A stretch of 64,000 nucleotides of DNA from Artemisia argyi (taxonomy: Eukaryota > Streptophyta > Magnoliopsida > Asterales > Asteraceae), in the NCBI GenBank assembly GCA_030686995.1, contig CM060693.1, positions 107,686,228-107,750,227 of the forward strand, given 5' to 3'. A program made the position numbers and the translations under genes. Positions within the stretch are counted from its first letter, which is position 1. Each line of letters begins with the position of its first letter. Below, piece after piece: positions 48,303 through 58,925 of this stretch. The notes under the pieces were generated by a model. The model ran no database searches. It saw nothing but the letters and a program-made list of their open reading frames with translations, and had not been told where the DNA came from.

Positions 48303-51300
48303 GTGTGCCTCAAAGTTTGTTTGGAACCGGATGAATGGATTAAAGATAGCGGTTGTTCAAGGCACATGACGGGTAATAAAAGCCTCTTCTCAACATATCA
48401 CATATGTGATGGAGGTAATGTTACGTTTGGTAGTAATGCTAAGAGCAAAATCATCGGAAAAGGTACAATCTCTCATGACTCCCTTTCTATAGATGATGTT
48501 GCTCATGTTGATAACTTAGGATTTAATCTTCTTAGTATTAGTCAACTTTGTCGTAATAAGTATAATGTCCTTTTTAGTGAAAACGGTAGTAAAATACTTA
48601 AAGATGGTATAACCGTAGCCAAAGGTGTCCTTAAGAACAACGTATACGTCATGAAGTTGGATTCAACATCTAGAGACAAACTTTGTCTTACCTCATTAGA
48701 TGAATCTTCAACTTTGTGGCATAGACGTTTAGGACACGCTAACATGAGACTAATCCAAAACTTCTCCTCCAAAGACTTAGTTCGAAACCTACCCAAGTTG
48801 AAATATGACCAACACTTTTGTGATGCTTGCAAAGTCGGTAAACAAGTCCATAGTAGCCATAAGGCTAAAAACATGGTGTCTACATCTAGGTGTCTAGAAC
48901 TTTTGCATATGGATTTATTTGGTCCATCCGCTATACAAAGTTATGGAGGTAACTTCTATACTTTGGTCATAGTAGATGATTACTCACGTTATACTTGGAC
49001 AAAGTTTTTGAAAAGTAAAAATGAAGCTTTTGATAAATTTGAGATTCTAAGTAAGAAAATTCACAATCAAGTAGGGTCTAATATAGTGTCTATTAGAACG
49101 GATCACGGTCGTGAATTTGATAATGAATTTCTATTTGGAAACTTTTGTGATAAAAATGGAATTACTCATAACTTTTCGGCTCCACGTACTCCTCAATCTA
49201 ATGGTGTAGTAGAACGTAAAAACCGGACATTGCAAAAGATGAGTAGAACAATGCTTAATGAACAAACTATTCCACAAAAGTTTTGGTGTAATGCCGTTGA
49301 CACATCAACATACATTCTTAATCGAGTCCTAATTAGACGATTTTTGAATAAAACTCCTTATGAACTATATAAAGGTAAAAAGCCTACATTAGGATACTTT
49401 AGAGTGTTTGGGAGTAAATGCTTCATTCTTAACACCAAGGATTATCTCACCAAATTTGACCCAAAGTCTTATGAAGGTGTATTTCTTGGATATTCACAAA
49501 ATAGTAAAGCTTACATTGTTTTGAACAAAGAAACCTTAAGAGTCGAGGAATCGTTAAACGTAACATTTGACGAAAGTCCACCTCCCTCTAAGACATCACC
49601 TTTGGTAGATGATGACTTAGTTGAAAGCCAAGCAATTGAATGTCAAGAAATCTTAGGTAATGACAAGGAAGATGAACTATTAAACAAAGAACTTGTCAAT
49701 ATCAAAGAATCTAAAAGTCATCCATTAGACGGTGTCATAGGCAACATTAACGAAAGAACACTTAGATCAAAAGTTCAAAATGAAAGCAACTACTTTTGTT
49801 TCGTGTCAACCATTGAACCGAAAAACATTAATGAAGCCATTAAAGATGAATCTTGGGTAATTGCAATGCAAGAAGAATTAAATCAATTTGTTAGGAATGA
49901 TGTATGGACATTAGTTCCTCAACCAAAGAGTCAAACAATAATTGGAACAAAATGGGTCTTTCGTAATAAAATGGATGAAAATGGAATTGTGTCTAGAAAC
50001 AAAGCTAGGCTAGTAGCACAAGGATATAATCAACAAGAAGGCATTGATTACGATGAAACTTTTGCTCCGGTAGCTAGGCTCGAGTCAATTAGAATATTAC
50101 TTGCTTATGCGTGTGCACATAATTTTAAACTCTTTCAAATGGACGTCAAAAGTGCATTTCTAAACGGAGTCATTAATGAAGAAGTGTATGTTGCTCAACC
50201 ACCGGGCTTCATCGATTTTGAAAAACCTAATTATGTTTACAAACTTAAAAAGGCTCTTTACGGACTTAAGCAAGCTCCAAAAGCATGGTATGATCGACTT
50301 AAAACATTCCTAGTTGACCATAAGTATACCATGGGATTAGTTGATAATACTCTCTTCACTAAGAAGAAAGATTCACATATTATCATAGTCCAAATCTATG
50401 TTGATAACATTATATTCGGATCAACTTGTCAAGAACTATGTGTGGATTTCTCAAAAATCATGCATGACGAGTTTGAAATGAGTATGATGGGAGAACTCAA
50501 CTTTTTCTTAGGACTCCAAATCAAACAACTAGAAGATGGTATCTTCTTTAACCAATCTAAATATATTAAGGATATGCTTAAGAAATTTGGACTAGAAGAT
50601 TCGAAACCTATCAAAACTCCCATGTCCACGGAAACTAAACTTATCAAGGATGAGGAAAGTGAATCCGTAGATAGTACTAAATATAGAGGTATGATTGGTA
50701 GTCTACTTTACCTAACGGCTAGTAGACCCGACATTATGTTTAGTGTTTGTCTATGTGCTCGTTTTCAAGAAGATCCTAAAACTACCCATCTCGAAGCCGT
50801 TAAAAGGATTTTTAGGTATATTAAGGGCACTACACATTTAGGTTTATGGTATCCCAAAGGAACGGGAATAGACACCATAGTGTATGCCGACTCGGATCAT
50901 GCCGGTGACTATGTCGATAGAAAAAGCACAAGTGGTATTTGTACTTTTGTTGGACATTGTCTCACCTCATGGTTCTCTAAGAAGCAAACGGCTCTTGCTA
51001 TCTCAACAACGGAAGCCGAGTACGTTTCGGCCGGAAAGGCATGTCAACAAGCTCTTTGGATGAAGCAAGCTCTTGTCGACTACGGAATTCAACTCAACGA
51101 CATCACAATTCTTTGTGACAACAAAGGTACCATTGATCTTAGCAAAAACCCGGTTCAACATGCTCGTACCAAACATATTGAAATCCGTCATCCTTTCCTT
51201 CGTGACAATGTCCAAAAAAGGAAATATCTCAATTGAGAAAGTTTCTTCCGAAGATAACATAGCCGACATTCTCACAAAACCTCTTAAACGTGAACCTTTT

Positions 51301-51345
51301 AACCTTCTTAGGCTAGGCTTAGGACTCATGGAACCTACATTGTAG
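48303..51345 (+). pseudogene. outer copia pol (protease, integrase, RT, RNase H), frameshifted near its end
   Basis: Same frame as gag, separated by stops at 48282 and 48300. Domains in order: protease [10 protein letters not shown]; pre-integrase [11 protein letters not shown]; integrase zinc site C-x2-C in FCDACKVGK and the D-D-E positions in [18 protein letters not shown] and [15 protein letters not shown]; reverse transcriptase [12 protein letters not shown]; RNase [19 protein letters not shown] and [10 protein letters not shown]. The catalytic YVDD motif reads YVDN (about 50398-50409), replacing an essential aspartate. After [11 protein letters not shown] an extra A shifts the frame: the first frame stops at 51236, while the true tail ([19 protein letters not shown]) continues in another frame to 51345. 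Confidence 0.9.
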
Positions 51346-52170
51346 TTCTGAACATTAGACAAAAATCAAAACAAATCCAAAACCATTTTTCTCAGCAGGG
51401 TCGGCGGAACCCTCAACCATAACGGACGGAACCCACCTCAGGGTTCCGCCGTGTCTGTCGACCTGCAGAATCATTTTCTTTGTTTATATTAAACCAAACA
51501 CCCATTATCTTATACCACCACTTCCAAACTGCTACTATTCACTTTACCACTCATCCACACCTACGAATTCTTGGTCCTCCATTCATTTACATTGCTAATC
51601 AATCATCATTGTAAGTATTCTAAACATGATTACAATCTTGATCTGAGTCTAGGAATTCTATTTCTTGCACAAAAATAAAAACTTGGGGTTATGCATTAAC
51701 TTAAGAAATTCATGCATGAGATTAGGTAATTAATAAAACTAATCATGTTTCCCATAGTTAGGAATTGCATCTTTAATTAGTATAAACATGTTAGCTAAAA
51801 CACCCCATGTCAAATCCTTTCAAAAATTTCTCACAAGTAGGACAAATATTTTTTCGTCTCACATTGAGAATACAAAATCAAAACGTTATGCTTAAAACAT
51901 CACTTGCATAATGTCTCTTGAATGCTAAAGGGAATACATAATCAATATGTATTTTCGGGTACATTCAAACGAAGCTACATTGAACTAGGAGCGTTTGGGT
52001 TATCTTTTGTTTTATAACAAAACTTGCATAAAACGATTTTGAAGCATCAAAATGAGTCAAGATAACCGCACCTCCACATTGTTTTCGTATAGGCACACAC
52101 TAGAACTTCCACAATATAATAGTGGTTTACGTAAACTAAAATGTGAAATTTTGTTGTTCTAGGAATCATC
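51346..52170 (+). other. spacer between pol and the extra ORF of the outer copia
   Basis: No supported ORF. Includes a GGAACCC/GGGTTCC module at 51398-51470 ending in CTGCAGAAT, then AT-rich sequence that may serve as leader for the downstream ORF. Confidence 0.6.
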
Positions 52171-53280
52171 ATGCCTCCTCTAACCCACTACGACCACAAG
52201 GACACCATTAAGTACCTACCAAAACACCACAAAACCAAAGGCCTTACCGCAAATCAAGTAAACGTTTTCAAAGCCCTAGAAAAACACTATGTCCATGAGG
52301 GTAGAACCATTGACCCATATTTCCTAGAAGGCACAAATCTTTACGCCGATTTTGCCACAATCAACTTTGAGTGTCTTTTGAATATCGACGAGCCTATTTG
52401 TCCTAGGTTCATTCTAGAGTTCTATGCATCCTCCGTCCTCTCCACGGATGACTATGGTCATATGTCTATCAACTTTAGGGTTAGCGGTCATCAATACTCC
52501 TTCACTCTTGAGGAGTTTGCTCAAATCCTAGGTGTCCCAAACCATGGTACTTGCCTCTATTCCGACTTGCACTCCCTCTCAACTATTGACAACCTCCAAG
52601 ACCGTATCCACCCTTATGACACACCCCTTGTCTCAAAAGATGTACTCCGTGACCACCTCTTTGTTAGGACCACCACCACTAGGAGAACCCGTTCGGGGAA
52701 TGAGGTCGATAAGGACCCATATGGAATGGAAATGAACGAACTTAAGCCCCAATTCAAGAAATGGGAGGAAGTCCTTAAAGCAAATGCCATTAGCACAATA
52801 GGGAACCGTGACCATATCAACCTTTGCCTTTGCTACATGCTCTACTCCTTGTCCGTTAGGCAACCTTTCAACCTTGCCTACTACATGGCCAAGAGAAAGG
52901 CCGACATTCCCGTGCATGGCACAACGGCTATGCCATATGGAATGCTCTTGACCCGTCTCTTTAGGTTCATCTCACCCATTCCACCAACTTCAAATGGTCT
53001 TCATCTTAACTACACTCTCATTCCACACACCTTTGTTCCACTTAGTGATAAGAGAGTTTACAAAGCCCAAGGAAAACGCCCACATCCTCCTACCTCATCT
53101 TCGTCTTCCTCAATGAGCGAAGATGACAATTTGCCAAACTCTAGGCTCCCTCCTCTCGAATACCTTTCTCAACTTCCGGATATTCCTAATGAGTCGGAGG
53201 AGTTCATGCAAACAAAGGGGATGTTTAAGAATCTTGGAAGGTTCCTTGGAAAGCTCAAGAACAAGATCGACCGTCAATGA
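52171..53280 (+). CDS. extra ORF 1 of the outer copia: Transposase_32-like plant transposon protein
   Basis: 369 codons, intact, starting MPPLTHYDHKDTIKYLPKH in the position where Sireviruses carry an env-like gene. Residues about 40-290 match my memory of the putative plant transposon protein domain: EGRTIDPYFLEGTNLYADF, FYASSVLSTDDYGHMSINF and YSFTLEEFAQILGVP, then HINLCLCYMLYSLSVRQPFN. A serine-rich linker and a basic C-terminus (GRFLGKLKNKIDRQ) follow. No signal peptide or membrane helix is visible, so an envelope role is not supported. It is in sense orientation and undamaged although gag and pol carry mutations. Confidence 0.7.
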   Translation: MPPLTHYDHKDTIKYLPKHHKTKGLTANQVNVFKALEKHYVHEGRTIDPYFLEGTNLYADFATINFECLLNIDEPICPRFILEFYASSVLSTDDYGHMSINFRVSGHQYSFTLEEFAQILGVPNHGTCLYSDLHSLSTIDNLQDRIHPYDTPLVSKDVLRDHLFVRTTTTRRTRSGNEVDKDPYGMEMNELKPQFKKWEEVLKANAISTIGNRDHINLCLCYMLYSLSVRQPFNLAYYMAKRKADIPVHGTTAMPYGMLLTRLFRFISPIPPTSNGLHLNYTLIPHTFVPLSDKRVYKAQGKRPHPPTSSSSSSMSEDDNLPNSRLPPLEYLSQLPDIPNESEEFMQTKGMFKNLGRFLGKLKNKIDRQ

Positions 53281-53886
53281 GTGCGGGTATGTTAGGAGTG
53301 TTTGGCACAAGGTGCTATTGAAACAATTTGGTAGTTTAAACAATATTTGTGATGTATTTGTGTGTTAGTACAATGTTTGATACACTTTGGAACATGTTTT
53401 AACTAACAATGATGCAGGGAGACAACTTTTGGCAAGTTGTCAAATTTTCAAGTTTATGATATTTTCACTAAGTATAGTGAGATTCTCGACCTCAAGGTCA
53501 AAGTCCTATGAAACGTATGTTTACGTGTCCAATTTTTGCATTACCCAACCAAAAATGCCTTATCTCTTTGATTTTAGGAGTTTTCGAAAATTTTGAAAAA
53601 CGTCTCGCGGGTCAAAAACGTGTACTGCCATTTTTTTCACCCTTGGCGGATCTGGCGGTACCCAAATTTGGGTTCCGCCAGTACAATTTCTGGGAATCCC
53701 ATATTTTACCTAACGGACCAGGCGGCACCCTCAAATGGGTTCCGCCTGTGTATTCTGAGGGTGCCGCCATCCTCCTGCAGAATTTTAGTTTTTATTTTCA
53801 CAATTTCAACATCCAAACACCAAAATCCAATCCTTTTAGGTAGAAAACCATTACTTGCAATGTGTTTAGCAAAATAGGATACTCCT
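53281..53886 (+). other. outer copia 3' region with inverted-repeat modules
   Basis: Two GGCGGNACCC...GGGTTCCGCC modules (53646-53686 and 53720-53770) end in CTGCAGAAT. No convincing ORF. The target of the solo LTR follows at 53882-53886. Confidence 0.6.
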
Positions 53887-55492
53887 TGATGAGGCGAAAA
53901 ATGATCCGTTTTTAGGGGGTCATTTAAGCCCGAATCCGACTTTATTTGATCAAATATTGCCCTAAATCGTTCCTTTTGTGATTTTAGGTACTTGGAGAGT
54001 GAATTCTGGAAAAGAAGCCATTTTGGACGTTTTTGGAACATAAAAGTGAAGAAAACGGCAAAGTCTCAATTTTCCATGCTGGGAACAGTACATGAAGGCG
54101 TCAAGAGTAATCCTATGACGGCGTCAAACCTCAAGAATTAAAATCCGTAGTTGATGACGGCGTCACACACAGGGTGTCAAGAGTAATTTGTGTGACGGCC
54201 TAGGCCTTGACGGCGTCAGAAGTAGATCAAGGCCGTCACGAGTTAACTGGTCAAAACTTGCGCGCGTGGTAGCTGACACCGTTTTAGCCATAACTTTTGC
54301 ATACGAACTCGGATTTGAGCGATTCAAAAAAGAAAACGAAGAGGACGAAGAGATCTACAATTTTGTGAAAAAATGGTCTTGACGGCGTCAAGAGAAACGA
54401 GGTGACGCCGTCAAGAAGGGCCGACAGAAAACATGCCTATAAATATAACTTCATAACTTTGCTTTTTGTAAGCCCTAAACCCTAAGGTCGATTCCTGGGT
54501 TTAGGTGGGTGTTTTTCCAGCAACTTAGAGGGTTTCAATCACTCCATAAACATCATGTATTGGTTTGATGATTCTATCTTAATTATGTTTTCCATTATCA
54601 TTGTTGTTTGCTCTTCTTTGATGATGATTTGCTAATTCACCTTGTGTCTACTTATGATTATGTGAAACTTGTATATAATTGATTAGATCTCATTGATTTC
54701 TTGTTGATGTTGTGTCTATCTCCATCAATGAGGGCTTGTTGATGTGTGTGTCTATCTCCATCAATTAAGGCGTGACAACTTCAATAGATCTAGTTGGTTT
54801 AGTTTATAATTCTTGTTTCCTATTGATTCTTGTTTTGATTGAATGATTTATATGTTAGGCTTAAGAAAACTGGCAGATCTCCAAATGGTAACATGCTTGA
54901 ACGTCTTAAGAAACATGAACTGAGGCATACTAGGTCTTTATTGGTTGTATTTAATGCATGAGCCACTGTTTACAATCCCTATAGTTGTGCTGGGCATGGT
55001 GTAGGAGGAGATAAGAGCTCATAGAATTGGGGAGTTATGTATGCCACCCCATGAATGGTATTAAGGAATACAACCCGTCAATTAAAACAAGGTTACAATT
55101 CAATAGGTAGGATTGGATAGCTAGCAAGGAGTAACATATCATGGGTAGACATGCTTCACTTATCTTGTAGAACCTTAGTTTATTTTCTTGTTTATTAGAT
55201 TAATTAGTAGCTTTTGGGTTAGTTGATTAGCAACTAATTCCGCCCACTCTCCCAATACCCGAGATTTTTACTTGCTTTTCATAAAATATAAAAACATAAA
55301 AAGAATCATCCTTCACCTTTAGACCTAGTTAGATTAATTTCAATCCTAACGACACTATTCCTAGCTGAACGATCAATCCCCCGGTACTTGTCACTATACT
55401 ATACTACAACGATCAGGTACACTGCCTGGTGGGGGTTGTAAGCTTCTCGAGATCCCTCGAGAGGTAAAGCCTGTTGCGATTCCCACGCATCA
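53887..55492 (+). mobile_element. solo LTR, probably of a Ty3-type element
   Basis: 1606 bp beginning TGATGAGGCG and ending CGCATCA, flanked by CTCCT at 53882-53886 and 55493-55497. It has a TATA box (CCTATAAATATAAC, about 54437) and no internal coding region, as expected after LTR-LTR recombination. About nine GACGGCGTC-like words lie at 54090-54415. The TGATG...CATCA ends resemble those of the Athila-like element, but the lineage is inferred. Confidence 0.8.
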
Positions 55493-55879
55493 CTCCTTCT
55501 TCCATAAACTTAACCAAAACCATCTCCCGCCAAAATTCAAATTCAACCATAACAACCTCAAGGACCCCTCAAACATTAAGGAAGGAACCCTTTTAAGGGA
55601 TCCTTGAAATCCCTCAGATTTTTACTATCACAAATCCACCAAAACCACTAAGCATTTAGTGCAAAACTTGTCTTCTCACTTCACCATTTTCATTGGATTG
55701 ACTCCCATGACATGACAACCCACAATTAGTTTTCCAAATCATTAGAAACCTCCATTTTTGTATGGACTAACATCAAATCCAAACACTCCTTTCCATAATT
55801 CATCAACACTATAAATTAAGCCATCCTCAACACCATCAAATCACACCTTCCTCAACACAACTTCTCAACCTTATAAACC
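55493..55879 (+). other. leader before extra ORF 2
   Basis: C/A-rich sequence without stable ORFs. It includes a weak TATA-like word (CTATAAATTAAG, about 55810) shortly before the ATG at 55880. Confidence 0.4.
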
Positions 55880-56788
55880 ATGACTAAGTCAACAAACACC
55901 TCTCAACCATCAAGACCCATCCGGAAAACCGCCCGGATTAGTGTTAAACCACTATGGTCCAATCAACCCATCAACCTAACCTCCTCATCCTCGGATGAAT
56001 TTACATCACCCATAAAAAATGAACACTTTTTGAACCTTGCATCTCCATCACCATCACCCAATCAACCAAATGAGCTCACTCCACCACCAACTAAATCACC
56101 TATTGACCCAACTCCACCAAGTGCTCCAACTCAACCATCCAAAACCTCATCACCATCACCATTACCCAAAATTGAGCCAATGGAACTCTTTGGGTCTCCT
56201 CCCACATCACCACACCCATTTGTCCAAGATCTTAATGATCTTCCACCAAGACCTACACAACCACCACCTTTTGCAAATCAATCACCAAGGTCAATTCTAG
56301 ACCTTGATGAGGATCTTAACCTTAACCAACCATCACAACAAGTGTACCATCCACCCACACCATTGTTGTTTCACCCCATCTACCATGATATTCATGGTCC
56401 TCTATATGGAGAACCAAACTTTGAACACCATGATCACCCAAATCCACCACACCCACAACCTTAAACCTTTGAGTCTTTATTTCCTTCTTATGAGGATATC
56501 CAAAACATGGTTGAAAACCATCTCCATCAAGCAATGGAATTTCAAACCACATTGCTTGACTCAATACCAAACCCATCATCCACCCAAGAACCACAAACCA
56601 ACCAACCCTCAAACCATGAAACCAAAACCAACCCATTTCAACCCACTCATCCCCATGCTTGCTCAAATTGTGAGCAAATGGGTGAAACCATCAAAACCTT
56701 GCTTCACCAATTCCAAAACGAAACCCGTTTTACATTCCAACACGTCATAGAACGTTTGGATGCACTTTCCCACCCTAACAAATCCTAG
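55880..56788 (+). pseudogene. extra ORF 2 of the outer copia: Pro/Ser-rich protein, one nonsense codon
   Basis: 302 codons in one frame, interrupted by TAA at 56462-56464. The N-terminus is MTKSTNTSQPSRPIRKTAR, followed by a long Pro/Ser/Thr-rich section and, past the stop, an amphipathic end (ENHLHQAMEFQTTLL, CSNCEQMGETIKTLLHQFQ) with a CXXC. No membrane helix is seen. It is similar in position to the second downstream frame of some Sireviruses; its function is unknown. Confidence 0.6.
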
Positions 56789-57099
56789 ACAACTTTTGGA
56801 GGCCATTTGCCCCACTCTAGGAATGTAGGATTTTATTTTATTTTCTTGGTTATTTTTTAGTTTTTGTGTACAAGTAGAAGAATAGTTCTCATTTCTTGTC
56901 TTTTGACTTTTATAGTCAAAATTTTACTTGGAATGAAATTTCTTTCTACTCACTTTAGTACATTGTTGGTTGAGCATATTTGTGTTGTGGTTGCAATGTG
57001 TGTGGTAACTACATTCTTAACTATCTATATCACCAACTAACATTTTTTTGTAGGATCCAAAATCCATGTTTCCCATCTTGGCACTTCATTTAGGGGGAG

Positions 57100-57321
57100 T
57101 ATCAACCAAGGGGGAGCATGAGCATTATTCCGCTTCGCCACTCTACTTTTTGTTTCGACAAAAAGGGGGAGAAATATATTGAACTTTCAATACTTAATAT
57201 GATTTTCATAAATTAAGTAAAACAAGGTTAATATAATTTTTTTTTAAGTCTTGAAAACCAAGATTTTGCATGTTACTTAAAAACAAAGTTTATGTTTTGT
57301 CATCAACAAAAAGGGGGAGAT
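57100..57321 (+). promoter_or_regulatory. repeated polypurine tracts before the 3' LTR
   Basis: TTAGGGGGAGTA, CAAGGGGGAGCA, AAAGGGGGAGAAA and finally AAAGGGGGAGAT directly before the 3' LTR at 57322. The last is the likely primer for plus-strand synthesis. Multiple polypurine motifs are known in Sireviruses. Confidence 0.75.
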
Positions 57322-58444
57322 TGTTAATACAAATATCGCCTAAAAACGTTATTTATATTTTACGATCTTCGCTAAGTTTTGTTAACGACAAAATGTAAAC
57401 CTTTGTTTCTAAGCAAAACATAATCTTACTTTTTAAGACTTGCATAAACTAGACTTTTGCTACATTTTACATTTCATAAAACATAACACAAGTTTATTTC
57501 TTAAATTAGAAATTGTCACATCACATTTATGGCAAGTTTTGTCACTATGTATTTATGGAAAGAAATGTGTTTGACTAACTTTGTTGTTGCTTGCAAGCTT
57601 TGTATTTAACTTGTTTTTAAGTGATGTGACATTGTTTGGTTGCTAGAATTTATGAGACAAGACCTTGTTTGGTTTGAAGAGTTATTGCATAAACCTACTG
57701 CAGACCCGGCGGTACCCTGGGGGTACACGGGCGGAACCCATCTGAGGGTTCCGCCTGATCCGCCAAGCATGCAGAATGTTGTGCTATAAATACCAAGCCA
57801 TAACTTGATTTTTGGCTAACCTCTTGAGATCATATTTTACACACACACTCATCTTTTCTTCTAACCTCTTAACATTGTTAATGTGAAGTTTCTCTTTGTA
57901 GCAAAGAAGCTCACAAGGTCGTGAAAAGTTACAAGTTTCCAACACAACGTTGCAAGACTTGGTAGCTTAGTATTGTGTAAACTCGTGTTGTTTACACTTC
58001 ATTTGTTTGTGTATATTCTGTAGTGAGTGGTTAGTATTTTAGTCCTCAAAATACAAAGAGTGTTGGGAGTTGTTGTACCCTAGTAAAAGAACTAACGGGA
58101 GTGGTTGTGCCCTTGTAAAAGAACTCGACATTTAGCTTTGTGTCGGTAAAAGTATAAGCGATGTGTAAGGTTTTCTCCGCCGGTGAAAGGAGCTTGTTGA
58201 CTAGTGAAAGAAACTCTCGAGTTGGATACTCGGGGAGTGGACGTAGGGCAAGGAAAAAGAGTCCTTGTAGCCGAACCACGATAAATACTCATGTTGTGGT
58301 TTGATCGTTTCTTTCATTTACTTACTTGTTATATATTGTGTTTGTGCATATATCTTTGATCAATCGGAAAGTTTCAAAGCTAACTTAACAAGTTAAAAAG
58401 ATTTTAATCGGCAAACTATTCAACCCCCCTTCTAGTTTTCCACA
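57322..58444 (+). repeat. 3' LTR of the outer copia
   Basis: 1123 bp, uninterrupted, TGTTAATAC to TTTTCCACA. It shows the pre-insertion sequence at the inner element's target (GTTGTGCCCTTG). TATA box at about 57785 and one GGAACCC module at 57706-57765. Confidence 0.95.
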
Positions 58445-58635
58445 AACTCCGACTTCTTGAGCAAGATGAGGAAGTTAAAGAGATACAGCTAAGAGAACTA
58501 CAAGAGGAAGCTGCTCGTAGAGAGCAAGAAGTGAAGAACAGGTTTGACAACATAGAAGGAGGGTATTATGGAGGCGAGTTCAAGGAGTCTTCAAGTGAGG
58601 AGGAGGGTAGGGTCTCAGATGATTCCTTTTATTAA
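58445..58635 (+). pseudogene. accessory ORF, 3' part after the copia insertion
   Basis: Begins with the second copy of AACTC and continues the frame from 29978: a highly charged coiled coil (ELQEEAARREQEVKN) and a Ser/Glu-rich end (KESSSEEEGRVSDDSFY) with a stop at 58633-58635. The continuity proves the insertion point. Confidence 0.75.
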
Positions 58636-58860
58636 TTAGTAGTATCATTTTCATCACCGTATCATAGTTTCTATTAATCATACTATGTATTTTGTGTTTT
58701 AACTTTAATGTTTAATGTAATTCGTGTTTTAACTTTATTGTTTAATGTTTAATGTAATTCGTGTTTTAAATGTTATGTAGTTATTACATGAAGTATTAGT
58801 TTTATAGTTAAAGTTTAGTGATGATAATAAATGTTTTTTTTAAGGTGAACAGATCGTTGA

Positions 58861-58919
58861 TGTGTCGCTGACGTGGCAGTGAGTTAATGTTTAACTCAAG
58901 TGATGATACCTTATGCTCT
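58861..58919 (-). repeat. Harbinger-type terminal inverted repeat, right copy
   Basis: Its reverse complement resembles 12910-12965 (see there). It lies 225 bp after the stop of the split accessory ORF, the same arrangement as at the left copy. Confidence 0.5.
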
Positions 58920-58925
58920 ACAAAA

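Larger units (their letters stand above)
29979..58444 (+). mobile_element. Sirevirus-like copia LTR retrotransposon hosting nested insertions
   Basis: Flanked by AACTC at 29974-29978 and 58445-58449, with TG...CA LTRs. The 5' LTR (29979-30768 plus 46019-46351) adds up to 1123 bp, exactly the length of the 3' LTR. Without the inner copia insert (30769-46018 including one duplication copy) and the solo-LTR insert, the element is about 11.6 kb. Order: LTR, primer site, gag, protease, integrase, reverse transcriptase, RNase H, two extra ORFs, polypurine tract, LTR. The long 3' region with extra ORFs and repeated polypurine motifs fits the Sirevirus lineage. Stops in gag, a frameshift in RNase H and an altered catalytic residue make it non-autonomous now. 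Confidence 0.95.

Noticed and set aside
52171..53280. Envelope glycoprotein
   Set aside because: No signal peptide, no membrane helix and no glycoprotein-like cysteine pattern; the domain resembles a plant transposon protein instead.
12910..58919. A single intact giant transposon
   Set aside because: The flanking 3-bp sequences differ, the ends are diverged and the ORFs are broken; only relatedness of the ends is supported.
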